A stretch of DNA of 64,000 bases, taken from assembly GCA_964036045.1 (NCBI GenBank), contig OZ038390.1, positions 39,000,025-39,064,024 of the forward strand, read 5' to 3'. The notes under the pieces are model-generated. The model was not told the DNA's origin, did no database searches, and saw only the letters and a list, made by a program, of their open reading frames with translations. Both the position numbers and the translations under genes were made by a program. The stretch comes from Eutreptiella sp. 'Long Island Sound 2002' (taxonomy: Eukaryota; Euglenozoa; Euglenophyceae; Eutreptiales; Eutreptiaceae). This document shows positions 37,245 to 47,771 of the stretch, in pieces. Within the stretch, counting starts at the first letter, position 1. Each line of letters opens with the position of its first letter.

Positions 37245-37480
37245 AAGTGCCCGCGAAGCACCGGGCAAGGTGTGCGGGCAAGATTGGCTGTAGATGTGCC
37301 CGCAAAAGTGCCCGCGAAGGCGCTGGCACAAGTGCAAGGCTGAGTGCTTGGGGGGGTGGGGGGAGGCATGCGTGCAGGAGGCCCGCGCCCGGGTGCCCGC
37401 AAAAGTGCCCGGGAAGCCCTGGGCAGGGTGTGTGGGCAAGATTGGCTTGGAGGGTGCCCGCAAAAGTGCCCGCGAATGTG
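37245..37480 (+). repeat. Interspersed TGCCCGCAAAAGTGCCCG(C/G)GAA units
   Basis: Four or more copies of GTGCCCGCAAAAGTGCCCG followed by CGAAG or GGAAG are spread over ~235 bp. They are partly linked by a longer unit containing GGGCA(A/G)GGTGTG(C/T)GGGCAAGATTGGCT. Confidence 0.7.
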
Positions 37481-37795
37481 TAGACTATCCGTCAATTTAA
37501 AGCCCAACAAGTAGTGTCCCTCAGCTCAAAGCCCAATGAGTAGTGCCAGGAATGTGCAGACTATCCGTCAGCTCAAAGCCCAATGATTAGTGCCTACAGG
37601 CTGTAGACCATCCGTCAACTCAGCCCAATTAGTCAACTCAAAGCCCAATTAGTAGTGTGTGGAATGTGCAAACTATCCGTCAACTCAACACACAATGATG
37701 TGCTTGCAATGTGCGGATTATCCGTCAACTCAAAGCCCAATGAGTAGTGCCTGGAATGTGCAGACTATCCGTCAACCCAAAGCCCAATAACATCC
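37480..37795 (+). repeat. Tandem repeat of ~45-60 bp (ACTATCCGTCAACTCAAAGC)
   Basis: Six to seven degenerate copies of GTGCAGACTATCCGTCAACTC, AAAGCCCAATGAGTAGTGCC. It abuts the preceding repeat. No coding function is seen. Confidence 0.8.
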
Positions 37796-38241
37796 ATCTC
37801 TTCCCTCTAGAACCACCAAGAGGCTGAGTGCGTCGGGAGTGCAATGTTCCAGGATCTCCCAAGGTTGATGGAGTCCAAGCAGGGCTGTGTAGATAGCGTT
37901 TTCCCGAGCTTCTAGATGGGTTGATGGGGCTAGAATTCTTGCGGGAAGAATTTTATGTGGCAGTGGCCGGGAAGAATTTTATGTGGCAGTGGCCAGGTAT
38001 ACGGTATCGGCCCCATCGGCCCCAGGCCAAGCGAGCATTATGGCAGTAGCCATGTAGAAGCTCCTAGCGTTGTGCTGAGCAGTTTTCAGGGACACTACGG
38101 CGGTGGGGTGCAGGCTCCAGCATGCAGTCTGATGTGAGTTTTTCAAGCTTCCCACAGCCCCTCAAGCTGGCATTGTTGCTGCGCACAATTCACAACTGCA
38201 ACTTGGTGTTGTCATGTATATACCATACAGAGCTGCTGGTG

Positions 38242-38818
38242 TTAGCACTCACTCCGAGGAAGAGTCTTGGAGATCACCTGGAGTAGAGAAAAATAGGGCA
38301 ATGGCCACAGTGCGATCTGATTGGTCCTGTGCATCATGCACATACTGTAAGTGGGGTAAGTGGGGGGAGAGCATCATAGTTGATTGTTCTTGGTATGTAT
38401 TGGGTCTGTGGCAAAGGACGCTTGTTCTGCTGCGCTGCTTGGTCAGACGCCATGCGCACCAGTTGCTCTCGCACCATCGAGGCACCCCATCGTTGCATAC
38501 CCTCTGGTCCGGTGTGCCCACCAGGGGCCCCACTGACGCGCAGAGGATGTGAAGGGTGCCCGTCACCCAGGATTGGAGTGGCAGGACTGAGCGGGGCCAC
38601 CGACCACCACTCATGCTCGATCCTGAACTTATCCCACTCATCCTGCATGGTGGTGGTCTGACTGAGCTGGTCATGGGAGGATGCCCAGCTGTGCCCCACA
38701 TCATTCACCACAGAGCTAGACCTCTGCCAGGGGTAATAGGAGAGAGCAGGTGTTTCTGAGCCTTAAGAACGACTATTCAAGGTTGCGGCATCGTCTCGAC
38801 CTGTTTTTTGATTTGCCG
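38242..38818 (-). CDS. Unidentified small-intron gene, 3' exons
   Basis: Three minus-strand exons are phase-compatible. 38801-38818 is an 18-nt microexon (RQIKKQ) preceded by CTTCTTGATTTCAG. 38346-38723 has 126 codons, acceptor CCCTGGCAG and donor ACA|GTATGT. 38242-38277 reads VISKTLPRSEC then TAA, with acceptor TTTTCTCTACTCCAG. Introns are 77 and 68 nt, much shorter than elsewhere in the window. The main exon begins RSSSVVNDVGHSWASS and continues through DEWDKFRIEHEWWSVAPLSP to YIPRTINYDALPPLTPLT. It is charged, shows no membrane segment and matches no family I recognise. A possible beginning MGL lies just upstream (near 38873), but the true start is not established. Confidence 0.45.
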
Positions 38819-39013
38819 CTGAAATCAAGAAGTAGCTTGCATGAGTCTGCACCTCGCACTAAACACTAGCCCCATGGCTTTTGCCTGTGCTCCCTGGGTT
38901 CGGCACTTGTTAGAATTCTTTGCAATTATTTGCGGACCTGTGCATTTGCAATGTTTCTGGTTTGCACTGTTTTGCATTGGAACCGTTTGGCTGCTGTGTT
39001 GTTTGAATAGATA

Positions 39014-39114
39014 ATGGCGAGCGGAAGTGAAGCCGTGGCGGGCTCTCCGGATTTTTCTGTGCCTCTGCCCTTAGATGCCCCAAAACAACACGCCCTTGAT
39101 TTGGCTACGGAAAG
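39014..39114 (+). CDS. Possible first exon of a divergent gene
   Basis: ATG at 39014 opens MASGSEAVAGSPDFSVPLPL, DAPKQHALDLATE. It ends at a good donor (AAAG|GTATGC) in phase 2. The start lies about 195 bp from the minus-strand microexon at 38801-38818, in head-to-head orientation, so the A/T-rich stretch 38820-39013 could be a shared promoter. No continuation exon with the required phase was found with confidence. Whether this is the 5' end of the gene at 52-61 kb is unknown. Confidence 0.35.
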
Positions 39115-41029
39115 GTATGCACTGCCCCACGCGTGCACCTCTTGAAGTTGTGCGAAATTCATACACAAGCGGCGTCCTTCCAATGGGATGAGGCAACGCC
39201 AATCCTCCGGAGGTGTGCCACGACAAGGCGTGCTATGGCATACGAGACCTTAAAGAGCATGATTGGGGTAGACATGTGCAGGGGGGGGGGGATTTGTGCG
39301 CATTTCCAGGCGCATAACGTGGGATATGGATGCATGGGCTTTGGATCAGTTCCGATTTGCACCCGATGCAGTGCCGTTGACCCGTTCTGTGCAGCTCACA
39401 ATTCCTAAAGTGCGATTCGTTTGACTTGGACAAATCATTCAATTTACTTACTCCGACCGCTGAGGCTGCCACGGTGGGTATGTCTTTGTGTATGGATGTG
39501 ATGCATACATTTGTGTATGAACACGTGGGACGTCCAGGCACACGAAGTGCCCTGTCTGCCTATCGAATTCAGGGATATCGGGTGTAGCTTTTGGGGGCAT
39601 GGCGTGCACGCACGCAGGCATGCACACGGTGGGCATTCGTTGGGCCACGTTGGCAAAGCGTTGGCTCAGAGCCATCCCGTGAGATTGGGATGTGCCCCAT
39701 GCAGTCGGCATATGAAGGGGGGCCAGTTGGAGGATATCTGTGGTGTGCAGGTCATGGACTCAGTCTTGTTCAGGGCCTCATGACCATTTCCACGGAGGGC
39801 TGTTTGCATGGAAAGTACGAGAGACCCGACACCTCCCCCTGAAGCCTCCATCGCAGCCGCTGTGGAACTCGTCCGCCTCACGACTGTGCACGCCGAACTC
39901 TCTTGTGGAGGAATTTTGCACGGGAAACTTTGTCTTACGGAAGGCCCGGGACCCCCCGCCAGCGATCGAGTGCCCAGTGCCGGCGGTCGGTTGCCAGTTG
40001 CGCCTGACCCCCAACCACCGACTGCGAACCGCCAACCGCTGAGAATTCATGTCCAACCGACGAGCAGTTATTGGGAGTTGTCTCAGGGTGTTCGATGATA
40101 CACTGGCACGTCGTGTGGCCCCGTTGCTTCGCCTGCCCTTCGGGCCCACTTCATGGGAGAGGTACCGATTTTGGACTACAAAGTACTGGGGCCACATTTG
40201 TGTTTTCGCATTTGGCAGTCTTGCCCTCAAGGGCACAGGCCGTCGGTGATGAGGGCCACGGTGGGGATGGACCTATCCCGACCCATCTGCGGCCCTAGAC
40301 CAGCCTTCACAGCACTCACCTGCCTTTTTAGAAGCATTTCGCGCCGTTTCCCCATAGCAAGTGCAAGGCTTGTTTGCTTTCCCTTCTGACTGGCACGCTG
40401 CCTCCCGGGCCCCACACTCAGGGGACTCCCCCGTGCTCCGTGCTCTGGGCCATGCAACACATTGGGTGAGGGGCCAGGGTTTTGGATGTTCTTGTGTTGT
40501 GCAGGCCATCCCTTGATCTCGTACTGTGAGGCCCACGCAGGCACTCCGTCTTTTGAGAGCTCAGGTCCACCCCGCTCTTTGGCCACCCTTGTGCAGCCCA
40601 GCCCCCACCCGATGGGTCCTGTTGCAGTCATCTCCCCCCTTCCGAGGTCCGCCGTTGGCACGACCTCCCAAGGGAAAGGAAGGAGTAGGGAGGTAAGGAG
40701 AGGCCAGGCACGGAGAGGGGGGTGAGAGGCCGATGGGCACACCTGTGGAGGGAAAGGGTTCAAGGATAGGGGAGTGAGAAGTGGCGAGAGGCCAACAGGC
40801 GCCACCAGCTGCAGACAGCAAAACAACGAGGTGTCATGCTGAACCCCCTTCCGCAGCAACTCCGAACTGTCGAGAGGTCATAGCATTTGACGCCTGCATC
40901 CATGAATCCAATGTCGGCGCCAGGAGTGAACTCGCAGCCTCCGAACACTCATAAAGACCGTGGAGAGTCCGCACCCGCAGGTGGACACTTTTGAACACGC
41001 CTGGTCATGTGCCAGCTTGTCCGCACATG

Positions 41030-41802
41030 GGGGGAGCATTAGCGTGCCGGGCACGCACCGGGCGCGCGCCGGGCATCTTTTTTTACCCGTGCCCCACCGG
41101 TGACCTTTTAGGGGGTGCACTGAGCGCAGTGCGCGCGCAGTGCAACTATTGGCACGTCTAGCCGGCCTAGAACCCCATGCTTTGTGATACTATGGGCATT
41201 ATTGTTGTTTGACAACGGGTATTTTGATGCTTCTTTCACATTCGGGATATCGTATATTTGGATTCTCACCCAGTTTCACCCATTTTCATCCGTTTTTTGC
41301 TCGTTTCCACCACATCCACTCCTTACTAGGTTGATTTCTCCCCACCATGGGGACCCCAAGAAAACAGGGGTAATGTAGCGATATTGATTTCTCCCCACCA
41401 TGGGGACCCCAAGAAGGCAGGTGTGATGTAGCCATTCCGCCCAACTTTGGGCCCCTGAGAAGGCAGGGGTGATGTAGCCAATGCTGAGTTTGCGCTTCGT
41501 TCTTGTGACGTGAGGCAGAAACGCTGTCCAAAGCGCTTGCGGCTTGGGGACTCATTACCATAGCGAAATCTATGGGAAAGGTAAAGGCAAAGTACCGTTT
41601 GTTAAGTACAATACAAATGACATTTGGAGTTAATGAATTCACAGCTATTGCCTAATTATCCAACGTGCTTTGTAGGGAAGGTGCGCAGTCCATCATGGTC
41701 CATTTGGGGGGCCTTCTCCATCAGAGGGTAAATCTCGGGCTGAAGTCGGGATAGTTCATAGAAAGGTAGCGCGCCGGCTGCGCACCGGGCAAACATCCCC
41801 CC
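41030..41802 (+). mobile_element. PIF/Harbinger-like element A, internally deleted
   Basis: The left end GGGGGAGCATTAGCG and right end GCAAACATCCCCCC are imperfect inverted repeats. The element is flanked by ATG on both sides (41027-41029 and 41803-41805), a candidate 3-bp target duplication. About 180 bp at the left and 200 bp at the right are homologous to element B (44930-46030). The transposase region is missing. Inside, 41330-41475 is a tandem repeat of a ~55-bp CTCCCCACCATGGGGACCCC-containing unit. This has the form of a non-autonomous deletion derivative. Confidence 0.55.
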
Positions 41803-42139
41803 ATGGTCCTCAGAAATAGGGCTCATGCCCCGGAACACCTTCCCCCTCCGTGAGGCCGTCGCCGTTTGGCAACCCACAGAACTGGCACCAGCTTTGTTTG
41901 TCGCGATACCAATCACATCATCCCCCTTTCCTCTTGCTCCCAGCCACCAACTTCCGATGCGGCGACATTCTAAATGATGTGCATCCCCCTTTTGCACAAC
42001 GACCGCTTTGCACAACGACCATCGCCTGGTGAACCACCGCTTTTCCAACACCGCCTGTTTTCCCAGTGTGCTTTAACGGCTGTGGGCCGAGTTATGACCG
42101 CTGTAGGACAAAATTTTAGGCGTGTATGACCAACCCAGC

Positions 42140-42735
42140 CCCCAAATCGGCGGCCGAATTCGGCCGATTTCGCCGATTTGTTCCGCCGAGTGGGGTTTCT
42201 GTGATTTGGCCGATTCATTCTGCCGATTTGGGGTTTCTGGGATTCTAGGACACCTGATTTGAACGCGTCACTCTAAGATGTGCATCGTTTACTTTGGGAC
42301 ACTGGATAATACCTTTTCTTTCTATATTGGTTTTTCAGATTGGCACCATGAAGTGTTTTTACCGCCCATTGTCGTCCCCTGGGATTCATTGTCCCCTGAT
42401 GATTAAACCTTTCTGCGGCACAAGTACCCTGATGCTGGTCAGGGGGCAGTTTGCGACTTGCGTGTTCGCTCTGCACGCCCCAATGCGTTCCTCTGATTCA
42501 TCTGGTGCCATGCCCCTAGGAGCTGCATTTCTGCCTAGCCTCCTCACCCCCGGCTTCACGTTCTTTCGGTTTCACCAAAATCTTACTTGACTCCAACAAC
42601 TGAGCAACCAAAAGGAAGGTGACTTTGGGCCCTGGGACTGAGATCCAGGTCACTGGGAACCTATTTTGGCGAAAAATCGGTCTGCCGATTTGTTCGCCGA
42701 TTTGTTGGGATTTCTTCGCCGATTTGGGGGCTGGC
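42140..42735 (+). repeat. Two clusters of GCCGATTT motifs
   Basis: GCCGATTTNG-type octamers recur about six times in 42140-42235 and five times in 42668-42735. The variants are CGCCGATTTG, TCTGCCGATTTG and TCGCCGATTTG. They are separated by ~430 bp of unremarkable sequence. Confidence 0.55.
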
Positions 42736-43100
42736 TTGTATGACAAATTGAGCAAAGGGGGAGGGCGGCCCCGAAAGATGCAGCCGCACTGGCCGACTGG
42801 GGCCAGCACATACCAGGGCAGTCATGCCTGGGGGGTGACTATCATATCCTTCGCTCACGAGTGCAAACAGGTAGTGCATTTCAACAGCACCAACCAGCGC
42901 AAAACACAGCAGTGCCTCCAGCAAAACTGTTAATGCAGAACGTCCTAGAACAAGACTTCTGAAGCACAAGTGAGCAATACAACACAGCGCTGCACATCCA
43001 CACCGTAAAGAGCAGTGTTCTTTCCATAGAGTTTTCGGCCTCCAGGCTTTGGTGTACAGGGAAGATGCTCCGACATCGACGCTATGCGCAGCAATAAGCT

Positions 43101-43231
43101 GCGAATTTGTCGCCCACGTCCGTGCGACAACAATTTTGGCAAATGCCGTCGTAGTGCGCATTGTTTTGCGCCCGTCAAGACAGCTCTGGCGATGGCAGAC
43201 AAACCCTTACTACCGTTACCAAATACCATTG
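43101..43231 (+). repeat. Inverted repeat, left arm
   Basis: GCGAATTTGTCGCCCACG and the following ~130 bp are homologous to the reverse complement of 43499-43659. Shared blocks include ATTTTGGCAAATGCCGT and CCCGTCAAGACAGC. It may come from an inverted duplication of a dispersed repeat. Confidence 0.7.
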
Positions 43232-43498
43232 TTCGTACTCGGACCACCAATGTGTTGCTTGTCCATAGCAGTCAGTGTTATCACAGTGAAGTGGCGATGC
43301 ATTCATTTCTGACGTCAGCCCATTTCAACCTGTAGCCGGGAAGGGGGGGAAGGTGCATGTCTGTGGGTCTGTGCAGCCTTGTGTGTTTACAATGAGACTG
43401 CGCACGTGTGCGCACGCAACCGGTGGAACATCAGCATCGGCATTGGCGAGAGGAGGAACGAGTTGGAGGAACGCAGGGGAAGACGGGCTTGTCTGCCC

Positions 43499-43659
43499 TG
43501 GCAATGGTAGTAACGGTATTGGCAACGGTAGTAGCGGTATTGGCAACGGTAGTAACGGGATCTGCCGTCGTCAGGGCTGTCTTGACGGGGGCAAAATGAT
43601 GCGCAGTACCACGGCATTTGCCAAAATCGTTGCCATACGGTCGTGGGGGACAAGTTCGC
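43499..43659 (-). repeat. Inverted repeat, right arm
   Basis: Reverse-orientation partner of 43101-43231. It carries an expanded TACCGTTGCCAATACC tandem (four units, 43500-43560) that is only one unit long in the left arm. The spacer is ~270 bp. Confidence 0.7.
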
Positions 43660-44069
43660 GGCCGACCCACGGGGGACTGCGGGGAGGCTGCTTTCCACCA
43701 GAACACGGCTGACACCTCTCGACTGCGGGGTCGAATCCCACGTGAATAGAACGCGTGTCTCGGAGCTTTTTGAAGTGGCACGCCCCATTTCCAATGCCAA
43801 TGCGGCTGGAGGATGGGTGTGCCCCCCGGATGCCTGCCAGAAGCCCCCTGATGCGCGCGCTTTTGGGTGATGGATGCGCCGGGTCTGGCGCAGCGCGTGC
43901 ATGCGTCCCATGGACTGTGATTCGTGGCCTCTCCGCTGGCGGACTGTGCTGCTGGAGCTGCCGCGACGGGCAGCAGTCAAGGCCGTTCTCAGGCGCTGTG
44001 GACTCTCGACGCCTGGGCCGCATGTTCTTCAGTTCAGTGCTGCGCCTCCCTTTCCCTCCATTTCTGCAG

Positions 44070-44186
44070 ATTCATTCATATTTGGCCGCACTGGCACGTC
44101 AGACACCGGCATCAGTTTCGGACTGCCCGGGGTCGGAAGAACAGCAGCGCAGACCAACGGAAGATGTGCGCTGGAAGAACACGATG
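44070..44186 (+). CDS. Candidate internal exon, unknown protein
   Basis: The acceptor CATTTCTGCAG and donor CGATG|GTACGTGG bracket 117 nt, phase 0 to 0. They encode IHSYLAALARQTPASVSDCP, GSEEQQRRPTEDVRWKNTM. A second frame is also open (SFIFGRTGTSDTGISFGLPG onward), so the frame is not certain. It could be an upstream exon of the large gene ending at 61499. Confidence 0.35.
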
Positions 44187-44619
44187 GTACGTGGGCCGGT
44201 GGGGGTAGTAGGGGTGCGTGTGAGGCTGGGCGGGTGGATGTGCCGCTGCGCATTTGTATGGTGGTCTCTCTGCACCTTTCCACGCATATGTACGCATACT
44301 ATTTCGCTCGCTTCTGAGAAGCACTTCTGGGGATTGTGTACAGGTGCCTTAGGGGACAATCACTCATTTTGAAAACAGGATTGCTGTTCATTGGCACCTG
44401 GGAATGCGTCTTGTAACCTTCACGAGGGTTTGTCCTTGTTTTGTTTGCAAACGCTGCGAACGTTCTGACGGTGGTTTGGTTTTTTCATCGGAAGTCTCAA
44501 TTGTTGTTGGCAGTCCATACTTTGCCCCTGTTTGTTGGATCCCTGCAGTATTCTGAACTTGATTTTGAGCAGCACGTTAGTTTTGGAAAACCCGACGATT
44601 TTCTGTGCCAGTCTGCCAT

Positions 44620-44880
44620 TGAAAGAGAGTACGTTACCGGGCTGGGCACACGCCAGGCAAAGTTTTCCCACACTTTGGTGTGGCCCTCCGAGTTGAGGTT
44701 AAGGACTCCCACTCTTTGGTGTGGCCACTTGAGTGTGCCGTTGCGCACAAGAGGGGGATTCTTTGATTTTGAGGTGGGTGACCATGATGGGGCATACAAG
44801 GGGTAGGGTGCATGTGGTCGTCCCATTTGTTTGGCCAAAAAATGGGAATTTGATTGATCGCCAACAGTCATACAATGTGC
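44620..44880 (+). pseudogene. Harbinger-like transposase fragment
   Basis: Translates in part to RTRGGFFDFEVGDHDGAYKG, then, after a stop or frameshift, RVHVVVPFVWPKNG and LIDRQQSYN. This is the same segment of transposase as in element B at 45320-45465. It is a separate, more decayed copy immediately upstream of element B. Confidence 0.6.
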
Positions 44881-44929
44881 TTGTGCTTAGGGTTCCTGGG
44901 CTAGAGGAGGGAGTGATGTTTGGGGGTAA

Positions 44930-46030
44930 GGGGGAATGTTAGCGCGCTGGGCATCTTTTTTGACCCGTGCCCCACCGGTGGCCTTTTAGGGGGTGCACTA
45001 AGGGGGCGCAGTTAGCGCAGTGCAGCTATTGGGGCGTCCGGCTGCACTAGAGACCCATACTTTGAGATACTAGGGGCATCATTGTGACCCCTAGCGTAGG
45101 TTTTGACTTTCTGGTTTTGTCCCCTTTGTTGGGGACCCCCAAGAATGCAGGAGTGACGTAGCATTTCCACCCTCTTTTGGGCCCCAACCTTCTGGTGCTA
45201 TTGAGGAAACCGGGACAATCTCTGAATCCATGCTTTGTTGCGTGGCCCCTTGAGTTGGGGTTAGGGACTCACAATCCACCCTTGGCCCCTGGGACATCAG
45301 CTGATGTTTTGATTTGGAATGGGTATGGACCTTCTCGTACCCGAGGTGATTTCTTTGATTTCGAAGTTGGGGGCCATGATGGTGCTTATAAAGGCCGGAT
45401 TCATGTCATCGTGCCATTCATTGGAAGAAAGAATGGCACTTTGACAGCTCGCTAACAATCTTACAATGACGTGCACGGGTGGTATAGGGCACGCATTGAG
45501 CAGCTGTTTGCTCGGTTGTGGCATTGGGGTTTGGTTAGGAACATCTGGCGTGGCAGCCCCAATGAGTTGCACCAGTCAGTCCGTATTTTGTTGCATTTTA
45601 CACAGTTTTGCATTTGGAGGCAAGTCCGTCACCCCCCCTACGGACCATGGGAGCATGTCCCGCCTCATGTTTGGACTGACCAAAGCAACTCAGCCGCCAC
45701 GCAAGATGAGGTAGAGGATGAGGCAGAAGTGTGTGTGTTGTGTTGCCAGAAGCCCTCCACCGTCGCAGTTTGTGATGAGTGTAAGGAGCACTATTGTACT
45801 GAATGTATTGACACCCACACTTGTGGGACTAATGTTGTTTGTTCAGTACAATACAAATGACAGTCGGAGTTGCTGAATTCACAGATATTGCTGTATTATG
45901 CAACGTGCTTTGTAGGGAAGGTGTGCAGTGCAACGTGGTCTACTTGGGGGGCTTCTCCGTGAGAGGGTAAATCTGGGGCTGAAGTCGGGATAGTTAATAG
46001 AAAAGTAGCGCGCCGGGCAAACATTACCCC
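44930..46030 (+). mobile_element. PIF/Harbinger-like element B, ~1.1 kb
   Basis: Flanking TAA on both sides (44927-44929 and 46031-46033) fits the TWA target duplication typical of PIF/Harbinger. The left terminus GGGGGAATGTT and the right terminus, reverse complement GGGGTAATGTT, are inverted repeats with one mismatch in the first ten positions. GC-rich subterminal repeats (GCGCGCTGGGCATC and GCGCGCCGGGCAAAC) follow. It contains a decayed C-terminal transposase ORF. Length is well below that of an autonomous element. Confidence 0.65.
45177..45860 (+). pseudogene. Truncated DDE transposase ORF in element B
   Basis: One frame is open from 45177 to a TGA at 45858-45860, except for a TAA at 45453-45455. 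It encodes GGHDGAYKGRIHVIVPFIGR and then YRARIEQLFARLWHWGLVRN, recalling the 'hsraRivvErafGrLk' C-terminal DDE block of Harbinger transposases. WRQVRHPPYGPWEHVPPHVW and a Cys-rich end (CVLC, CDECKEHYCTEC) follow. The N-terminal half with the first two catalytic Asp residues is absent. It cannot be functional. Confidence 0.6.
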
Positions 46031-46070
46031 TAAAGCATTGTGATAGATGGCCGGAACATTCATTTGGATG

Positions 46071-46113
46071 CCGGGCACGCCGGGCGCGCGCCGGGCAAAC
46101 GTACCCTCAAAGG
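46071..46113 (+). repeat. Harbinger terminal-repeat remnant
   Basis: CCGGGCACGCCGGGCGCGCG, CCGGGCAAACG closely matches the left subterminal GC-rich motif of element A (41047-41076) and both right ends. It lies 40 bp outside element B and marks a further copy or a nested end. Confidence 0.5.
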
Positions 46114-46631
46114 GTTTGGATGTTTCGTTGATGTATTGATTACGTTGATTACGTTGATACCAGCAGTGCCCAATTCGTCTCCTCCGTCTGGCAGATATCG
46201 GTTCCTGCCACTCTTTCGATCAATCCCCATTTGGCCGCCGAAAACGCCAATTTCCCCCTGTCTTTTTGCCACCGCAAAGAGTTTTCTACCAAACTGGTTT
46301 GCCAGGCCAAGGCAAAGCAGTTGTCCCTGAGTTCCGCTGGTGTGAAGTTGGTGAATTGGGTCACGGGGGGGTCAGGGGGGGGGGGAGGGCGGGCCCAGCA
46401 CCTGATCCCCCCCCTTTCCGTTTTAAAAGATCGCGCCACGTCCTCTCAAAGACGGTCATTAGGGACCAAACCGGGGGGCAGTGCCAGAGGGTGGAAGGCA
46501 CCCTGTCACGAAAGGTGGGCACCATCGACGTGTGGTTCTGTAGCTTCCCGCACATCTGTAACCGCCGCATCACCGTTGATCAAGTCTGCCCGTTCAGGCC
46601 CCTTCACCTGACCCCCGTACTACTGTTACAG

Positions 46632-46789
46632 TCCCCGCACAAGGCGCCGTTGCTGTCGATAAGCCCATAGACGATCTTGACTGTGCCAGCAGCAGTCGGG
46701 AGCTCTCCGATATAACTCTCGTGGACGACTCTTTGGACGTGCCAGACGTACCGTGTGCACAGGGAAGCTCTCAGCTGAACAGCTCAAAG
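46632..46789 (+). CDS. Candidate exon, Ser/Asp-rich
   Basis: Follows ACTGTTACAG and ends at CAAAG|GTGATG. The frame gives PAQGAVAVDKPIDDLDCASS, SRELSDITLVDDSLDVPDVP and CAQGSSQLNSSK. It is phase 1 at the start and phase 0 at the end, and therefore joinable to the exon at 47667. An adjoining plus frame at 46440-46575 (HVLSKTVIRDQTGGQCQRVE, VWFCSFPHICNRRITVDQ) may be a preceding exon. The protein is unknown. Confidence 0.4.
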
Positions 46790-47666
46790 GTGATGGTTTT
46801 GTGTTCTGCTGTGCTGTGCGTGCGGTGTGTGTCTCATGAATCATCGCAGCAGCAGATTGCGACGCCCATCTGTTGTATCAGCCGGTGGCGGCCGCTCTGC
46901 AGCAACGCATCCTTTGACGCCCCGGCGCGGTGCCATTGTTGGTTCCGTGCGCAAGTGCTTTGCATTTGAGCCCGCAATGAGGCAGAGCAATTGCTGTACC
47001 TTACGTCCTATGCCACTTGGCAGATAATTGACAGTGGTGGGCGGTTCGTACATCACCATCAGCATTTTTTTTTCAGATTAGAATCTCCCTGGCACAAGTG
47101 CCCTATTGCACGCCGGAAACAGGATTTGCCGTTTTTCCCCGTTTGACCAGTGGCATGACGCCCGGTTGATTATGGCCTGCTATAGCATTGTACGGCTACC
47201 GGAAACCCTCAATAAAGGGTTGTCAAATAGCCTTTCCTCCGTTTCTCGGCTCTGCAGAGCCCAAAAAGGAGGAAAGAGAAATATCGTCGTAATTTCATGC
47301 CTATTACTGCAGTGCAGTCGCTGTGGAGCAACAGACATGATGGGCAGTAATGCAACAAAACGGACAAATTGTAGCTCAGGATGAGTCGTTGGTGCCTTGG
47401 TTTGCTGCAATACAAAATCTGGGCGCCTCGTGGCCTAAGCGGATCTTATCATAAGTGTGTCGTGTTTGTTTGCACATCATCGGGGGTGATTGTTGACCAG
47501 CCGTGCAGTCCTGCAATACAGCAACACTTCATTTGCACGGATGTGCCTTTGCTCCCCCTGCCTTCCGTGGCACGCCGCTCTCTTAGTGCTGTGGTGCAGA
47601 AAGCGTTTGACGGTTGTTCGTCCTCCGCTGGACAAGTGCTGTGCACTGTTTCATTGTATCTTTTAG

Positions 47667-47771
47667 GCGTTGGGGGCGTGGGAGAGTCTGGAATACACGA
47701 AGGATTCCTCCTCCGATGGCACTGAAAGCCAGATAGCAGATGGACGGGTCAGCGTCGACAAGGAGGTGACG
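47667..47771 (+). CDS. Candidate exon, Ser/Asp-rich
   Basis: The acceptor TTGTATCTTTTAG and strong donor ACG|GTGAGC bracket 35 codons, phase 0 to 0: ALGAWESLEYTKDSSSDGTE, SQIADGRVSVDKEVT. It is compatible with 46632-46789 upstream. Composition resembles the first exon placed in the gene at 52040-61499, of which it may be part, but connecting exons were not found. Confidence 0.4.

Larger units (their letters stand above)
29752..38241. other. Intergenic; no gene I can defend
   Basis: Several stretches look protein-like on one strand but cannot be assembled. On the minus strand, 31820-31990 follows a CAG acceptor and reads GFADLQADASAYVNSLTGTD onward to a GTGCAA donor. Minus 32770-33018 is open. 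Minus 33557-33748 contains SKQILARICKIRGSNVVEPI. Plus 33930-34030 is also open. Plus 35324-35806 is a 160-codon GC-rich open frame. The stretch 33.0-34.9 kb is visibly AT-richer than its surroundings. Nothing matches a family I know. The longest G run of the window (20) is at 30889-30908. Confidence 0.3.

Noticed and set aside
39808-40098. Possible exon MESTRDPTPPPEASIAAAVE
   Set aside because: Reads like protein, but no acceptor or donor gives a phase compatible with the candidate exon at 39014 or with 44070.
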